In this document: piece by piece, positions 54,644 through 64,000 of the stretch | Layout: every line of letters begins with the position of its first letter | Position numbering within the stretch: position 1 is the first letter of the stretch | From: Fomitopsis serialis | Taxonomy: Eukaryota > Basidiomycota > Agaricomycetes > Polyporales > Fomitopsidaceae | Reading direction: 5' to 3' | Assembly: GCF_022376445.1 (NCBI RefSeq) | Contig: NW_025955045.1 | Span: 1 to 64,000 of the forward strand | Length of the DNA stretch: 64,000 bases | Notes under the pieces: generated by a model | What the model was told of the DNA's origin: nothing | Seen by the model: only the letters and a program-made list of their open reading frames with translations | Databases searched by the model: none | Translations under genes and position numbers: made by a program

Positions 54644-56197
54644 TCAACGGTTCAATCGTTCCGCGGCTTTGTATTCCCTGAGGATTTCGAAGGCGTTCTG
54701 TAGGTGAGAAGCGGGCTCCCAGGTGTCGTGAACAGGACTATAGCCTTTCCATCGGATAAGGAATTCGAGTCGGTTGCTTCGAGACTTGTTCCTTCTCCAC
54801 GCAACGATCTTGTCGACTTCGAATTCTTCGGACGCGAGGAGTTCCGAGTTGCGTGGATCGGGAAGAGTAGGGCGGTTTACTTCACTAGGAACAGAAGACG
54901 ATCCTCTGTAGCGTCGTAAGTGTTCGATATTGATTACCGGATTCATCGGGTACGTGTCAGGAATCGCGAGATGGTAGACCAATGGGTTGACCTGTTCTTG
55001 CACAGTGAAGGGTCCTAACATCCTTTGGACGAATTTTTTACCCGTACCCTTGACGTCGACTAGCTCAAGAGAGTGCGGGTTGACAAGGACTTGGGATCCT
55101 ATGGGGAAGGTCTCGATGTGTCGACCTTTGTTGAACTGACGAGCGGCTTGCTCTTGGGCTAGAGCTAAGGCATCCCGGGCTCTTTGACGGTGAAGTTCCA
55201 TTTCGATAATGAAGTCAGTCGCGCGCTCGCTGGCGAGCAGCGGACGTTCCACGTATCGGCTGTCTTTGTTCAAGAAGTCGAGGGCGCCCTTGGGATTGTA
55301 GCCATAGAGTAGGAAATACGGGGAGTGTCCTGTGGCGGAGTGAATCGAAGAGTTGTAAGCATGGGCTAGAGCAGGCAACCATTTAGCCCATCCCGATCGG
55401 TCGCCTTGAACATAAGCTCGTAACATAGTTTCCAGCCTCTGATTTACTATCTCAGTCTGACCATCGTGTTGAGGGTGATGGGATGCTGACAGGCAGAGGT
55501 GTATGCCTAGTTCTGCGGCGACGGCTCTCCAGAATTCCGAGATCCACCGGCCGTCTCGGTCGCAGATGATATGTTCTGGGATGCCGAAGCGGAAGACTAC
55601 GTGTTGCACGAAGAGGTGGGCGAATTCCACGGTGTTGAGCGTTCCTTTACACTGAATGAACAGCCCGTGCTTAGTGCATCTGTCGACTACTACGAAAACT
55701 GCGTCGTAACCGTCCGAGGAAGGTAAGCCGGTAATGAGGTCGAAGGAAATCCATTCAAACGGGTGGTTAGGAACCGGGTTGGGACGTAGGAGACCTGCTT
55801 TTGCTCGATGATCCGACTTCGTCTTTTGACAGACGTCGCAGGAGGTTGCATATTCCAGTACGTCCTTGCGTAAGGTAGGCCAGAAGAATTGGGAGTTGAT
55901 TCGTAGAGCCAGCTTCGCTGAGCCTTCGTGCGCCAACTCGTGGGGCGAATCGTGCAGCCGCGCGATTAAGGGGAACACTTCTGAGCGTGGCACGCATAGT
56001 CTAGCTGGATCTGATCCGGTTCGCATGTAGAGTAGCCCGTGATTGTCCATGAAGACACATTGCCCTGCGAAGTGTTGTACGTTCGGTTCGCGCGCTTTCT
56101 TCCACTTATCCCGGAAGAACGGGTCCTTCGCATAGCCCTGAACGAACTTGTCTCGGTACTCCTTACTCATTTCAATGAGCATGGTGGGCGGTGACAC
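54644..56197 (-). CDS. gypsy-2 integrase with chromodomain
   Basis: A 517-codon open frame, part of a larger pol. H2C2 zinc region: HDSPHELAHEGSAKL...CDVCQKTK (about residues 77-125). Integrase core: ISFDLITGLPSSDGY (first Asp), IICDRDGRWIS (second Asp) and HHPQHDGQTEIVNQRLE (Glu), so all three catalytic residues are present. Family blocks WAKWLPALAHAYNSSIHSAT and GTGKKFVQRMLGPFTVQEQV follow, then HLRRYRG. The C-terminal chromodomain has FEVDKIVAWRRNK, LEFLIRWKGYSPVHDTWEP, LQNAFEILREY. It would join cDNA to chromatin bearing the mark read by the chromodomain. The Met at its start is internal, not a true start. Confidence 0.9.
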   Translation of the reverse strand: MSPPTMLIEMSKEYRDKFVQGYAKDPFFRDKWKKAREPNVQHFAGQCVFMDNHGLLYMRTGSDPARLCVPRSEVFPLIARLHDSPHELAHEGSAKLALRINSQFFWPTLRKDVLEYATSCDVCQKTKSDHRAKAGLLRPNPVPNHPFEWISFDLITGLPSSDGYDAVFVVVDRCTKHGLFIQCKGTLNTVEFAHLFVQHVVFRFGIPEHIICDRDGRWISEFWRAVAAELGIHLCLSASHHPQHDGQTEIVNQRLETMLRAYVQGDRSGWAKWLPALAHAYNSSIHSATGHSPYFLLYGYNPKGALDFLNKDSRYVERPLLASERATDFIIEMELHRQRARDALALAQEQAARQFNKGRHIETFPIGSQVLVNPHSLELVDVKGTGKKFVQRMLGPFTVQEQVNPLVYHLAIPDTYPMNPVINIEHLRRYRGSSSVPSEVNRPTLPDPRNSELLASEEFEVDKIVAWRRNKSRSNRLEFLIRWKGYSPVHDTWEPASHLQNAFEILREYKAAERLNR

Positions 56198-56712
56198 ATC
56201 TTTGTCCGGGTAATATAGCGAACTGGGGTCTCGTGGGAGTCTTGAACACTCGAGTTCTTACGAGGTTCGATCCGAGTGGTGACTGGGGATTCCTGTGCGT
56301 CTTTAGTGTAGCGGGATCGGGTCTGGATTGGATTGGCGATCTTGAGTGGTTCGACATGGGGAGGCGTTGTCTCTCCCTCACTCGTTCCATCCTGTTCCTG
56401 TAGCTCGCCCCCCATGCTGAGGCCTGAGTCTTCGGGAAGTGAGCGGGTTTGCCATCCTGTCGGTGGCGTCCCCTCGAGCACATCGTCCCAGGAGATTGCT
56501 ATCGACGCCTTGGCCGCCATGCGAGGGGCGGGGGTTCGCTCGGCCGCTGATTCCGAAGCAGCAGCCGTGGTCTGGTCAGTGATGATGGGGATTGAAGAGT
56601 CAAAACACGGAGATTGGTGTTCCAGAGGGTCGCGAGGAAGTCGAGACAGCGGATCGACGTTGGAATGGACTCGTCTCGCTCGGTGCACAATATCTAGGTT
56701 CGGTGCAAACAC
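56167..56712 (-). pseudogene. gypsy-2 pol: end of RNase H and linker
   Basis: Continues RNase H in a shifted frame: APNLDIVHRARRVHSNVDPL, then SRLPRDPLEHQ, the normal RNase H ending, followed by an about 120-residue Ser/Thr/Pro-rich linker to the integrase. One frameshift near 56705 separates it from the RT piece and another near 56180 from the integrase piece. Confidence 0.8.
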
Positions 56713-58622
56713 CGCGAATACCGCCCCCAGGCTGCCAGCCGTCGGTTAGTGTTCTCGTACATGCGGGCCCATTGCAGTGCCGCGTGGTCCGTGACAAGTG
56801 TAACCAGTTCTCCTTCGATGAAAGGTTGGAAGCGTACTAAGCCTTCCTTAGCTGCCAGAGCTTCGTGTTCCATCGCAGAGTAATTTCGCTCAGCGGGTTT
56901 GCAAGTCCTGCTCCAGTAGGCGATGACGCGTTCCACATGGACGGCGGTATCGTCCAATGTGGGACTCCACTCCGACGGAGGAGGGCAGTCGTCGAACTTG
57001 CGAGCGGTCTTTGCGACCAGTACGGGTACCGGTGCTCGGTCAGCGAATGCCTTGGCGAGGCGGTCATACGTGCGAGTGCCGCGGAGGTCACCTACACAGA
57101 TGGATTGAACTTGCTGAAGGCAAGCCCCTAGAGCAATGTCGGATGCGTCCGTGTAGAGTCTGTACGGTTGTCCCGGAATCGCGTGGGCAAGTATTGGCGC
57201 AGACTGGAGCGCGTCCTTCGCGTTTTGCCAGGCTACCTCACAGTCAGCTGTCCATTCCCACTTGTGATCTTTCTTCAGCAGTTCAAACAAGGGGGAGACC
57301 AGGAACGAGAAGTAGGGGATGTACGCGGCGAAGTACACGGTCATCCCGAGGAAGGTCTGTAGCTCAGGTACGCGTTTTGGACGGGCTAGTTCCATCACGG
57401 CGCGTACCTTCTCTTGATGCGTGGAAAATCCGAGGCGGGAAACCTTCTGGCCGAGCAGCAAGATTGAGGTGTACCCAAAATGACACTTAGGAGGAGACAA
57501 GGTAATGCCTGACGAGATGATAGCCTTGAGTACTTTATCGAGGTGTGAGATGTGTTCGTTCCGGGACCGCGAGTAGACTACGATGTTGTCGATGTAAACC
57601 AGCACGAATAGCCATAGATACGGGGCCAGGACTCCCTGCATAACTCGTTGGAAGGCCGAAGGTCCATTCCTGAGTCCGAAGGGGAGACGCTTGAATTGGA
57701 ACAGACCGCGGTGCGTCCGGAAGGCCGTCTTTTCTCGGTCGTCACTTGCGACGGTTAGTTGAGTGAAACCAGCCAGCGCATCCAGAGACGTAAGCACCTG
57801 AGCGCCCGTGAGTGCTTGCAGGATCTCGTTCTGACGAGGGATTGGGAACTCGTCCGGGATAGTGACAGAGTTCAGACGGCGGTAGTCGACACAAAGACGC
57901 GGTTTCCCGTTGCGGTAAGCTATCAGCACCGGGGCCCCCCAGGGACTGTTGGAGGGTTCAATGACATCTAAAGACATCCAGGAGTCGTGCTGTTTGTCGA
58001 TCACTTGACGCTTAGCTGGAGAGGCTCCGTACATAGGTAGCGACACGGGCTTAGCGTCTGGTTGAAGCTTGATCTCAACCTCTGAAGGATTGTGACCGAG
58101 GCATCCGTCGAACACGAATGCGGCTTGGTTGTCCTTCAACATACGGAGCAGTCGTTCCTTTTCGTCTGCGGGCCACTCGGGACCGATATCCAGAATGTCA
58201 GCGAGTTTGTCGGACGGGTAGGTCTCGGGGTCTGGTAGTTCCGCAGTCTTAGGTCCCCATTCGTCGTCTCGAAGCTCGACCATAGGGTCGCTTGCTACAT
58301 CCGCGCGCGGCTCTTCCATCGCGCCACGGATGAGAGTCTGAACGGCGAGTGCGTGAGTCTCGAGATCCGGGGAACTGCTCATAAAATGTTGCGAAGGGTC
58401 GTGAAGGAGGCCCAAGGACTCGCCCTTGCATACTATGATAGGTCGGTCGGTAGGGTTGGTGACAGACACATAGACGTGTTCGGCATCGATAATGGACGGG
58501 GTCGTGAGTAAGAAGGAGCCGTCCGATTGCCCGAGAACTGTCTTCTCGATGAACCAAGAATCGTGTTCCAGGAACGAAGCTTGTACCGGCACCAGACGAC
58601 AGGAGTGCGGCGATATTCGCAC
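56694..58622 (-). pseudogene. gypsy-2 reverse transcriptase and RNase H
   Basis: 642 codons. RT: SPWGAPVLIAYRNGKPRLCV, DYRRLNSVTIPDEFPIPRQN, LTSLDALAGFTQLTV (first catalytic Asp), FKRLPFGLRNGPSAFQRVMQ, then LVYIDNIVVYSRS. The last is the YxDD box with the second Asp changed to Asn, which should cripple polymerisation. RNase H begins at PYRLYTDASDIALGACLQQV and includes NYSAMEHEALAAKEGLVRF (Glu) and LVTDHAALQWA (Asp). Neighbouring pol pieces are out of frame at both ends. The cytoplasmic role would be copying element RNA into cDNA; this copy is most likely inactive. Confidence 0.9.
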
Positions 58623-58754
58623 GTCCTGAGTCGCGATGGCGGTGGGACGCAGCTTCTTCGTTTGTTCACGGTAATGATCCGCTCGACGCCTGCGGTGCGA
58701 TTTAGCTCTGACGAAGCTAGAGTCGGCTCCCCTAGCGATGATCTTGATAGGGGG

Positions 58755-60221
58755 TCAGTCTTTACGGATGGCAGAGGAAGCCGGGATGGAGTACCCAGTG
58801 TCGCCCACTTGAATGGCCGATCCTTCCTCCAGACTTCGCGTGACTCCCAGTTCGTAATTAACGTGGAAGTCTTCTCCAAGCAGCAAGGGGGAGGACATCC
58901 CTGGAACGACATAGCATTCCGCCATCATTTTGAGGGTGTGTCCTTGTTCTGATTTGACGTATACTTGAGTCTGTACGTATCCCGTAATGCGAAACCCACC
59001 CGTCAGCTGGAACAAGTTCATGTGGAGGCCTTGACGGATCTTGGGGTGTGTCGTGGACGGGAGCGAATCTAGGTATTCTTGCGATACCAATGATATGTCG
59101 GCTCCGGAATCCGCACGACATTGGACCGGACTGTGCGAGGGACTTCCGAATCGCAGTTGGAAGGACAGAGCTGATACTCCTACCGTGGAGTGTCCGGCTG
59201 GGGGGTCGCGCACTCGATTCAACGTTACCACCTTGGGATTGTTGGCGAGGCCGGGACCAGGACCGATAGGAGCGGCGGTTCCGCTCTCTATCGTCGAGGT
59301 GCCGGATAGGGCTTCTCGCGTTGTGAATGCGTGACAGGAGCCGTCGACCGTCAATGCTTCAGCTATCAAGTCGGTAAGCTTCTCAGTGGCTTCGGATAGG
59401 TCGGATTCGACCGCCTCCATGATACGAGGGTGATCGGGCGGGAGAGTCTCATAGTTAGGAATCGAGGTCTCTTCCTCCTCCTCGATAGTTACTGCGTTCG
59501 AACTGGGACGAGAGGTCGTCATGTTTTTCAGATAGAGACCTTCCGCTTGACGGAGATCCATCCACAACGCACTCGAAAGTTTGGTATTGTTCAAACCATT
59601 ACAGATGTACGCTACAAAAGCCTGTTCGTAGTCGACATTCTCTTGCTCGTCGCAGTCGTATTCCGCACCAATGAGGAGAGCATTACGTCCGATATCGTAC
59701 TTGTTCCAGTGCGGGCAGTCCCGATCCCAGTGATACGGACTACCACACACTCGGCAGTCCCCTGGAGGAGGTTTCTTGCTTTTGACGGAATCATCCCGCT
59801 TGAAGTGGTGGCCACCTCGGGGCGGTTTGCGACCAGTGCCTCGATTGGAGCTCGACGATTGACCTTGGGCTGACGCGGCGGCGACATCTCGAGATTTGGA
59901 CGGCGGAGCGGCTGCATCGCTCTCGCCTGGTCCGTTCGAGGTCACTGGGCTGTCAGAGAAGTCGTCTTCGTCGTCGAATTCAATACCTCCCCCGATACCG
60001 TCCGCTGCGTGTACCCGTTTGGACTTGCTCGTGAAACGTGAGTCGGACCTCGAGGACGGGAGACGGAGGACTTGCTCGTATTGAGTAGAGCGAGCGAGAC
60101 CCAGGCCGGCGAAGGCGATGAGTTCGTCCGTCTTGTCCGCGACTTTGGCCATTAGTGCAGCGATGGTAAAGATAGAGTCGATGGACAGGACCGTCGACCA
60201 GGCGGGCGGAGTATTCTGCAT
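58755..60221 (-). pseudogene. gypsy-2 gag C-terminus, zinc knuckle and protease
   Basis: 488 codons. It starts with the end of the gag helical domain (PEDEIAAIMQNTPPAWSTVL before it in another frame, then IFTIAALMAKVADKTDELIA), a basic Ser-rich stretch, and a CCHC zinc knuckle CRVCGSPYHWDRDCPHW at about residues 157-173. The retroviral-type aspartic protease is CRADSGADISLVSQEYLDSL (about residue 376) with a closing strand SSPLLLGEDFHVNYELGV. A frameshift lies at each end. Motif spacing is normal for Ty3/gypsy. Confidence 0.9.
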
Positions 60222-60287
60222 AATGGCGGCGATCTCATCCTCCGGAGTTTCCTCCGCACGGGTGAGGTGTCGATGGTAAAGAATATG

Positions 60288-61115
60288 TCAATCTATAAAA
60301 CTCAGAGGGGATTCCTTCTCGTGTCCTTCTTGTCGGAAATGTTGGCCGTCGTAGTGCGTGCGGAGAGCCATGAGGAACTTATGTGTGAAGAATTGAATCT
60401 TAATGCCTTGGTAGAGAGCCCACCAACTCGATGAGTAGAGCCGTTGGTGTTGGAGACCGAGCATTTGCCACCAACTCTCCGCACGACCCGTGAAGCGGTC
60501 GGGAGCGGCGACTCCTAGATCCCTGGCGACGTATTCGTTCTTGAAGGCAAGGTTGTTCATCTTGTGTAGATAGACGAGGATCGTAGGAAGCTTGCCGTCC
60601 CATTCCGGGATGGAGTCGCGCGAGATCTTCTGATCGAGGCGGACGCCTTGTTCACGGGGAGCGGGAGTATGATGGATGATAATAGTAGGTTGATTTCCAG
60701 GGAGGAACCCGTAGGAACAGCCTCCGTTAGGAGGGGGTCCACCGTCTGGGGGACCTCCACCGGGAGGACCTCCGCTGTGATAGGGTGATCCAGGAGACGG
60801 GCTTCCAGCGTAAGGATCGTACCCGGGACCACCTCCACCACCGCCATTACCGCCACCACCGCCCCCGCCGTCACCCGGGGGACCACCAGATGGCGGACCG
60901 CCGCCATGACCCGAGCTTCCATGATGACCGGGAGAGTGGTCAGGCGGAGGGTTAGGGCCTCCAGGGCCTCGAGGGTAGAAGTTGGGGTTCGGAGGATGAG
61001 GCGTAGGAGGGTGATTCCCTCCGTACGTCGCATAACCGGCAGAGTTACGATCCCTGAGGTACGAAGGTATCGTTCTTATGATGGACGGGCCTGAAAAGCT
61101 TCCAGTGGCGCCCAA
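60288..61115 (-). pseudogene. gypsy-2 gag N-terminal part
   Basis: 275 codons with a strongly biased first half: Gly/Pro-rich low complexity (GGPPSGGPPGDGGGGGGGNG and similar). The ordered second half is the gag helical domain (IPEWDGKLPTILVYLHKMNN, AAPDRFTGRAESWWQMLGLQ, FFTHKFLMALRTHYDGQHF). The annotated Met is just the first in frame; the real N-terminus and 5' LTR are missing because the element ends near 61110. Confidence 0.75.
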
Positions 61116-64000
61116 TGCGGCAGTTTTTTCCCACAGGTACAGTCATTTGCCCCCAGCTTACCATGTATAGTTAACATTTGTTATGGTCAGTTAGCGGAGT
61201 TCAAAATTTTCAGACTCCCAGACGACGCGACTTGCACCAACACCACCAAACAAATGCTGTGGCGCAGTGCTTTGTCCTGGGGTGAGGGCCCAAGAAACAC
61301 TTCGAGTGGCACCCAATATGGCAACTGGTGAGCATGTCATGTGACTGGCAGCCAGGCAGCTCACTGCTAGCGCTCACACTTATAGGCTGCCCCATAGCCC
61401 TAGTTAGTAACAATTGTGAATGGACTTAGTATACTGATCTGATAGCCCTTCATTCAGAGAGTATACACTATCATTATTGAGTAGCTAGAGTGGCTGGCTG
61501 GTCCAGAAAATGCAAAATAAAAAAATCCACATGTGCCTCTGCAGATGTCAAAGTGCCTATTTGTGCCTCAGATGTGTTCCATATGTCTGTAATGACATAC
61601 ATATGTGATTCAGACACTGTACAACTCAGTGGGTGCTGCACTACAGCCAAAATCAGCCACAATGAGCCATTTGACCCTCTTTTCACATGTTGTAGTCCAT
61701 GTACATGGTGTAGTGATGTCTATGATAATCCCAAGCACTCAGATTCTCCTATTGGGTACTTCTGTATATTTGACAGATTTTCTGCATTTTTGTGACCTCC
61801 ATGGGCACCACATCTTGTCCTACTTCCTCTTTGGGCAGGACACCTACTCTATATGGTAGTTGTGGCATGTAGCTGGCATATAGACACATAGACACAATCT
61901 GGGGATATATAATGGCCATACATACATATGTATCCATGCTACTATGATGTCAGGCTTTGTATGCTGCAGAGACACTGTGATCATAGGCTTATATGAGCTC
62001 CCTGAATGTGAATTTCACTGTGTTATTGAGTATACTGCCCTAGTTGATGCAACAATTGTATCATGGAAGGCTATAAGGATTTGACCTCATTCATTCTGAA
62101 TATCTTCTGAATATTCCGCTTTTTTCAAGTCTATACAAGCCCTCTTGACACAGTAACAGTCTGCACTGACACCGCTTACTAAGCGCCCATTGCCGAAGCG
62201 GACTTGTATACAACTGCAGCCCTGCATTTCTCTGCAACTCAGGTCACCCAAAAGGGATTTTGGAGCAATGTCATTGGTTGAACCACTGGCAAACCTTGCC
62301 TTCTAAGGGAATCATTCAATCTCAGCTCCCCATGCCGAGTTTTTTGATGGCTTGCCCAATGTGGTCAGCAGCACTGTCTAGACTCTTACTAGAGCACATT
62401 AAATGTGGAGAAATCTCGGAATATTGACTCTCATGCAATGCTCCTTGCACACAGGTATGGAGGTCCAAATTAGGTATCCCAGGGCTTGTTCACAGTGTAC
62501 TGACCAATGCAAGTGATGCAGAGGCATATGTACAAATGTTGTTTTGCATTTACTGCCCTTACTGGAGAGTCCTACAGGCTGACAATCTTATGCAGGGGTC
62601 TATGGCTACCAGATATGAAAAATGACCATATATGGTAGATCCCTTGCCCGTTTGGGATAGATCACCTTTACAGTGTTGCATAAATGGCCGGACAATGAGC
62701 AGAATATTAGATAACACTATTGTCCCATTGTGGGTTGATGTGTGATGCTGAGTACTTGTGGATGAGATGAAAAGGGTTAGCAGAAACACAGAGTCTGGTG
62801 CAATAGGCTCAGCCACATGCCATGTGAGGTTCACTCGTCCACAGGTCAAAGTTTTGACCTGTGGGCGAGTCATCTTGCAGTGTAGTCTCCCAGACTCCAC
62901 TGAAATATGCTGTTTAAGGGAATTAGCCTCTGACTGGCCTTACTGTATTTGGCCAAAGGCTCTCAAGTCTATGTATCTGCTGTACTGTAGCCTTCACAAA
63001 TAAGACAAATCTCCAAAATATTCTCTCTGATAGGTATGATGTCATAGAGTCTGTAGCTGCTGTGACTTGCCCATCAACTTCAGTGGTTATGGCACAATTC
63101 ACAAAACTCAAAAACCCACATATGCCTCTGTACACATGAGTGCACTGCTTTTAACCTTCAAAGCGACTCTATCAAAGCCTGTAGACTGCCCATTGATTCT
63201 CTGACATCTGGGATCTGCTATATAGGGAAGCTGGCCTTCCAAAAATGGCAGTTTCCATTCAGCTGCTCAGTCTGGGCTCAGAAAATGCTGATAAAATCTG
63301 GGAATATTATGTACAATTGAATTAATCCATGATGCCTGCTGTATGTAAGAAATTGATTCTGTATAGCGTCCTCAGAGTCTATAACCAGCATGCCTTGCCT
63401 ATATATTCATAATCCAGAAAAGAGAACCTCTGTGGACAATTGCAAAGTGATTCCAAATATGAATAGGTTGTTGTCTCTGAAACACATTTGATATGACCTG
63501 TATAGACCATGCACATAGTCCACACAGCATGAGTGTGTCTGGAATGTGCACAGCACTGCTATGAGTGGGGAAATATTGTCATAACATGCCTGTGTTGACT
63601 TCCCACTACTGAATGACCATGTATTGAGGTTCTCTCTATTTTTAAGATGCTTAGGGATATTCCACAGATCTTCTAGAACATTATCCGATTTTCTGGGACT
63701 TTCTTGAGCCCCAAACAAGTCAGTTTTGCTGCAGAAACAGTGCACACTTACATCGCTTACTAAGCGCGCAAATAAGCGCCCGTTGCCGAAGCGGAGTCGT
63801 CGACAGGCCGGAATTCCCGGCCTGTCGACGACTCCGGTCATTCAAAAGGGATTTTGGAACATTTTCATTGGCTGGGATGCTGACAAATATTCCCTTTTAA
63901 AGTAATCTTTCAATCTCAGCTCTTCATGCTGAGTTTTTTGATGGCTCTCAGCCACACTAACTCAGCTCTTACTAGAGCCCCATTAAATGCGCAAAAATAC
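61116..64000 (-). repeat. inverted relatives of repeat families F and E
   Basis: Read on the minus strand the order of blocks follows the 18-21.7 kb region: 64000-63400 matches 19400-19970, 63250-63000 matches 20240-20540, 62760-62440 matches 19020-19400, 62440-62100 is a further hairpin-adjacent unit, and 61480-61300 matches 21480-21660. Identity looks moderate (many substitutions and indels). No coding capacity; short ORFs here have no family signal. Confidence 0.7.
63792..63836. repeat. 45-nt palindrome in the inverted repeat E unit
   Basis: Arms CGGAGTCGTCGACAGGCCGG and complement, the same stem as 19567-19610 but perfect apart from one extra central C. It is flanked by GCTTACTAAGCG as in the other units. 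Confidence 0.95.

Larger units (their letters stand above)
50878..61115 (-). mobile_element. gypsy-2, 5'-truncated chromodomain Ty3/gypsy element
   Basis: Minus-strand order: gag, zinc knuckle, protease, RT, RNase H, integrase, chromodomain, a 2.9-kb additional ORF region, 3' LTR. The 5' LTR is absent; gag-like sequence fades into repeat-family DNA at about 61110. Frameshifts separate most domains, so it is older than gypsy-1 or Plavaka. It lies in copia-B. Confidence 0.9.

Overview
The window looks like a TE-dense (centromere- or heterochromatin-like) stretch of a basidiomycete, most likely agaricomycete, nuclear genome. The basis is the element mix: Plavaka and tnp2-type CACTA transposases with short (about 50-60 bp) GT-AG introns, chromodomain Ty3/gypsy elements, copia elements primed by the anticodon arm of initiator tRNA-Met, and a LINE with RNase H plus a zinc-knuckle tail. 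I recognise no ordinary single-copy host gene; nearly every long ORF belongs to a mobile element.

Layout. 1-3307: decayed, 5'-cut copia (copia-1) with its 3' LTR. 3308-9550: repeats and intergenic DNA with one unrecognised ORF (4903-5814), a solo LTR (5920-6436, TSD CTGTT) and a GC-rich minisatellite (about 7455-8010). 9555-12975: gag-like remnant, then a LINE 3' half split by about 1.2 kb of AT-rich DNA. 13254-15560: 5' LTR and gag of copia-C. 15561-21720: AT-rich repeat block with GC-rich perfect hairpins. 21591-23795: decayed CACTA transposase. 23929-24318: solo LTR of the copia-1 family (TSD GTAGA). 24731-25315: TIR element. 26119-31347: a copia scrap fused in frame to a 5'-truncated gypsy (gypsy-1) with an additional ORF downstream of pol. 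31348-41991: copia-A on the minus strand, split by Plavaka-L, which itself carries a 1.44-kb foldback element. 41992-42475: 3' end of copia-C. 42476-50877: copia-B on the plus strand, split by Plavaka-R. 50878-61115: gypsy-2 on the minus strand, also with an ORF downstream of pol. 61116-64000: inverted relatives of the 18-21.7 kb repeats.

How the parts relate. Plavaka-L and Plavaka-R are nearly identical, inverted two-gene transposons: a spliced DDE transposase and a divergent seven-exon accessory protein sharing a 246-bp intergenic region. Left-copy exons join in frame to about 922 and 710 residues. The right copy carries a cluster of 1-nt deletions that looks like consensus error. Each Plavaka sits at the same place in a copia element (between protease and GAG-pre-integrase), and each copia is then cut in its integrase region by the 3' LTR of an oppositely oriented gypsy, so the nest is mirror-symmetric about 42 kb.

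The most unusual signal is gypsy-1: from 26.26 to 31.24 kb its coding sequence, its downstream ORF and its LTR are packed with perfect short hairpins (24 with stems of 8-11 bp and loops of 3-10 nt, where about one is expected). I did not see such a density in the neighbouring elements.
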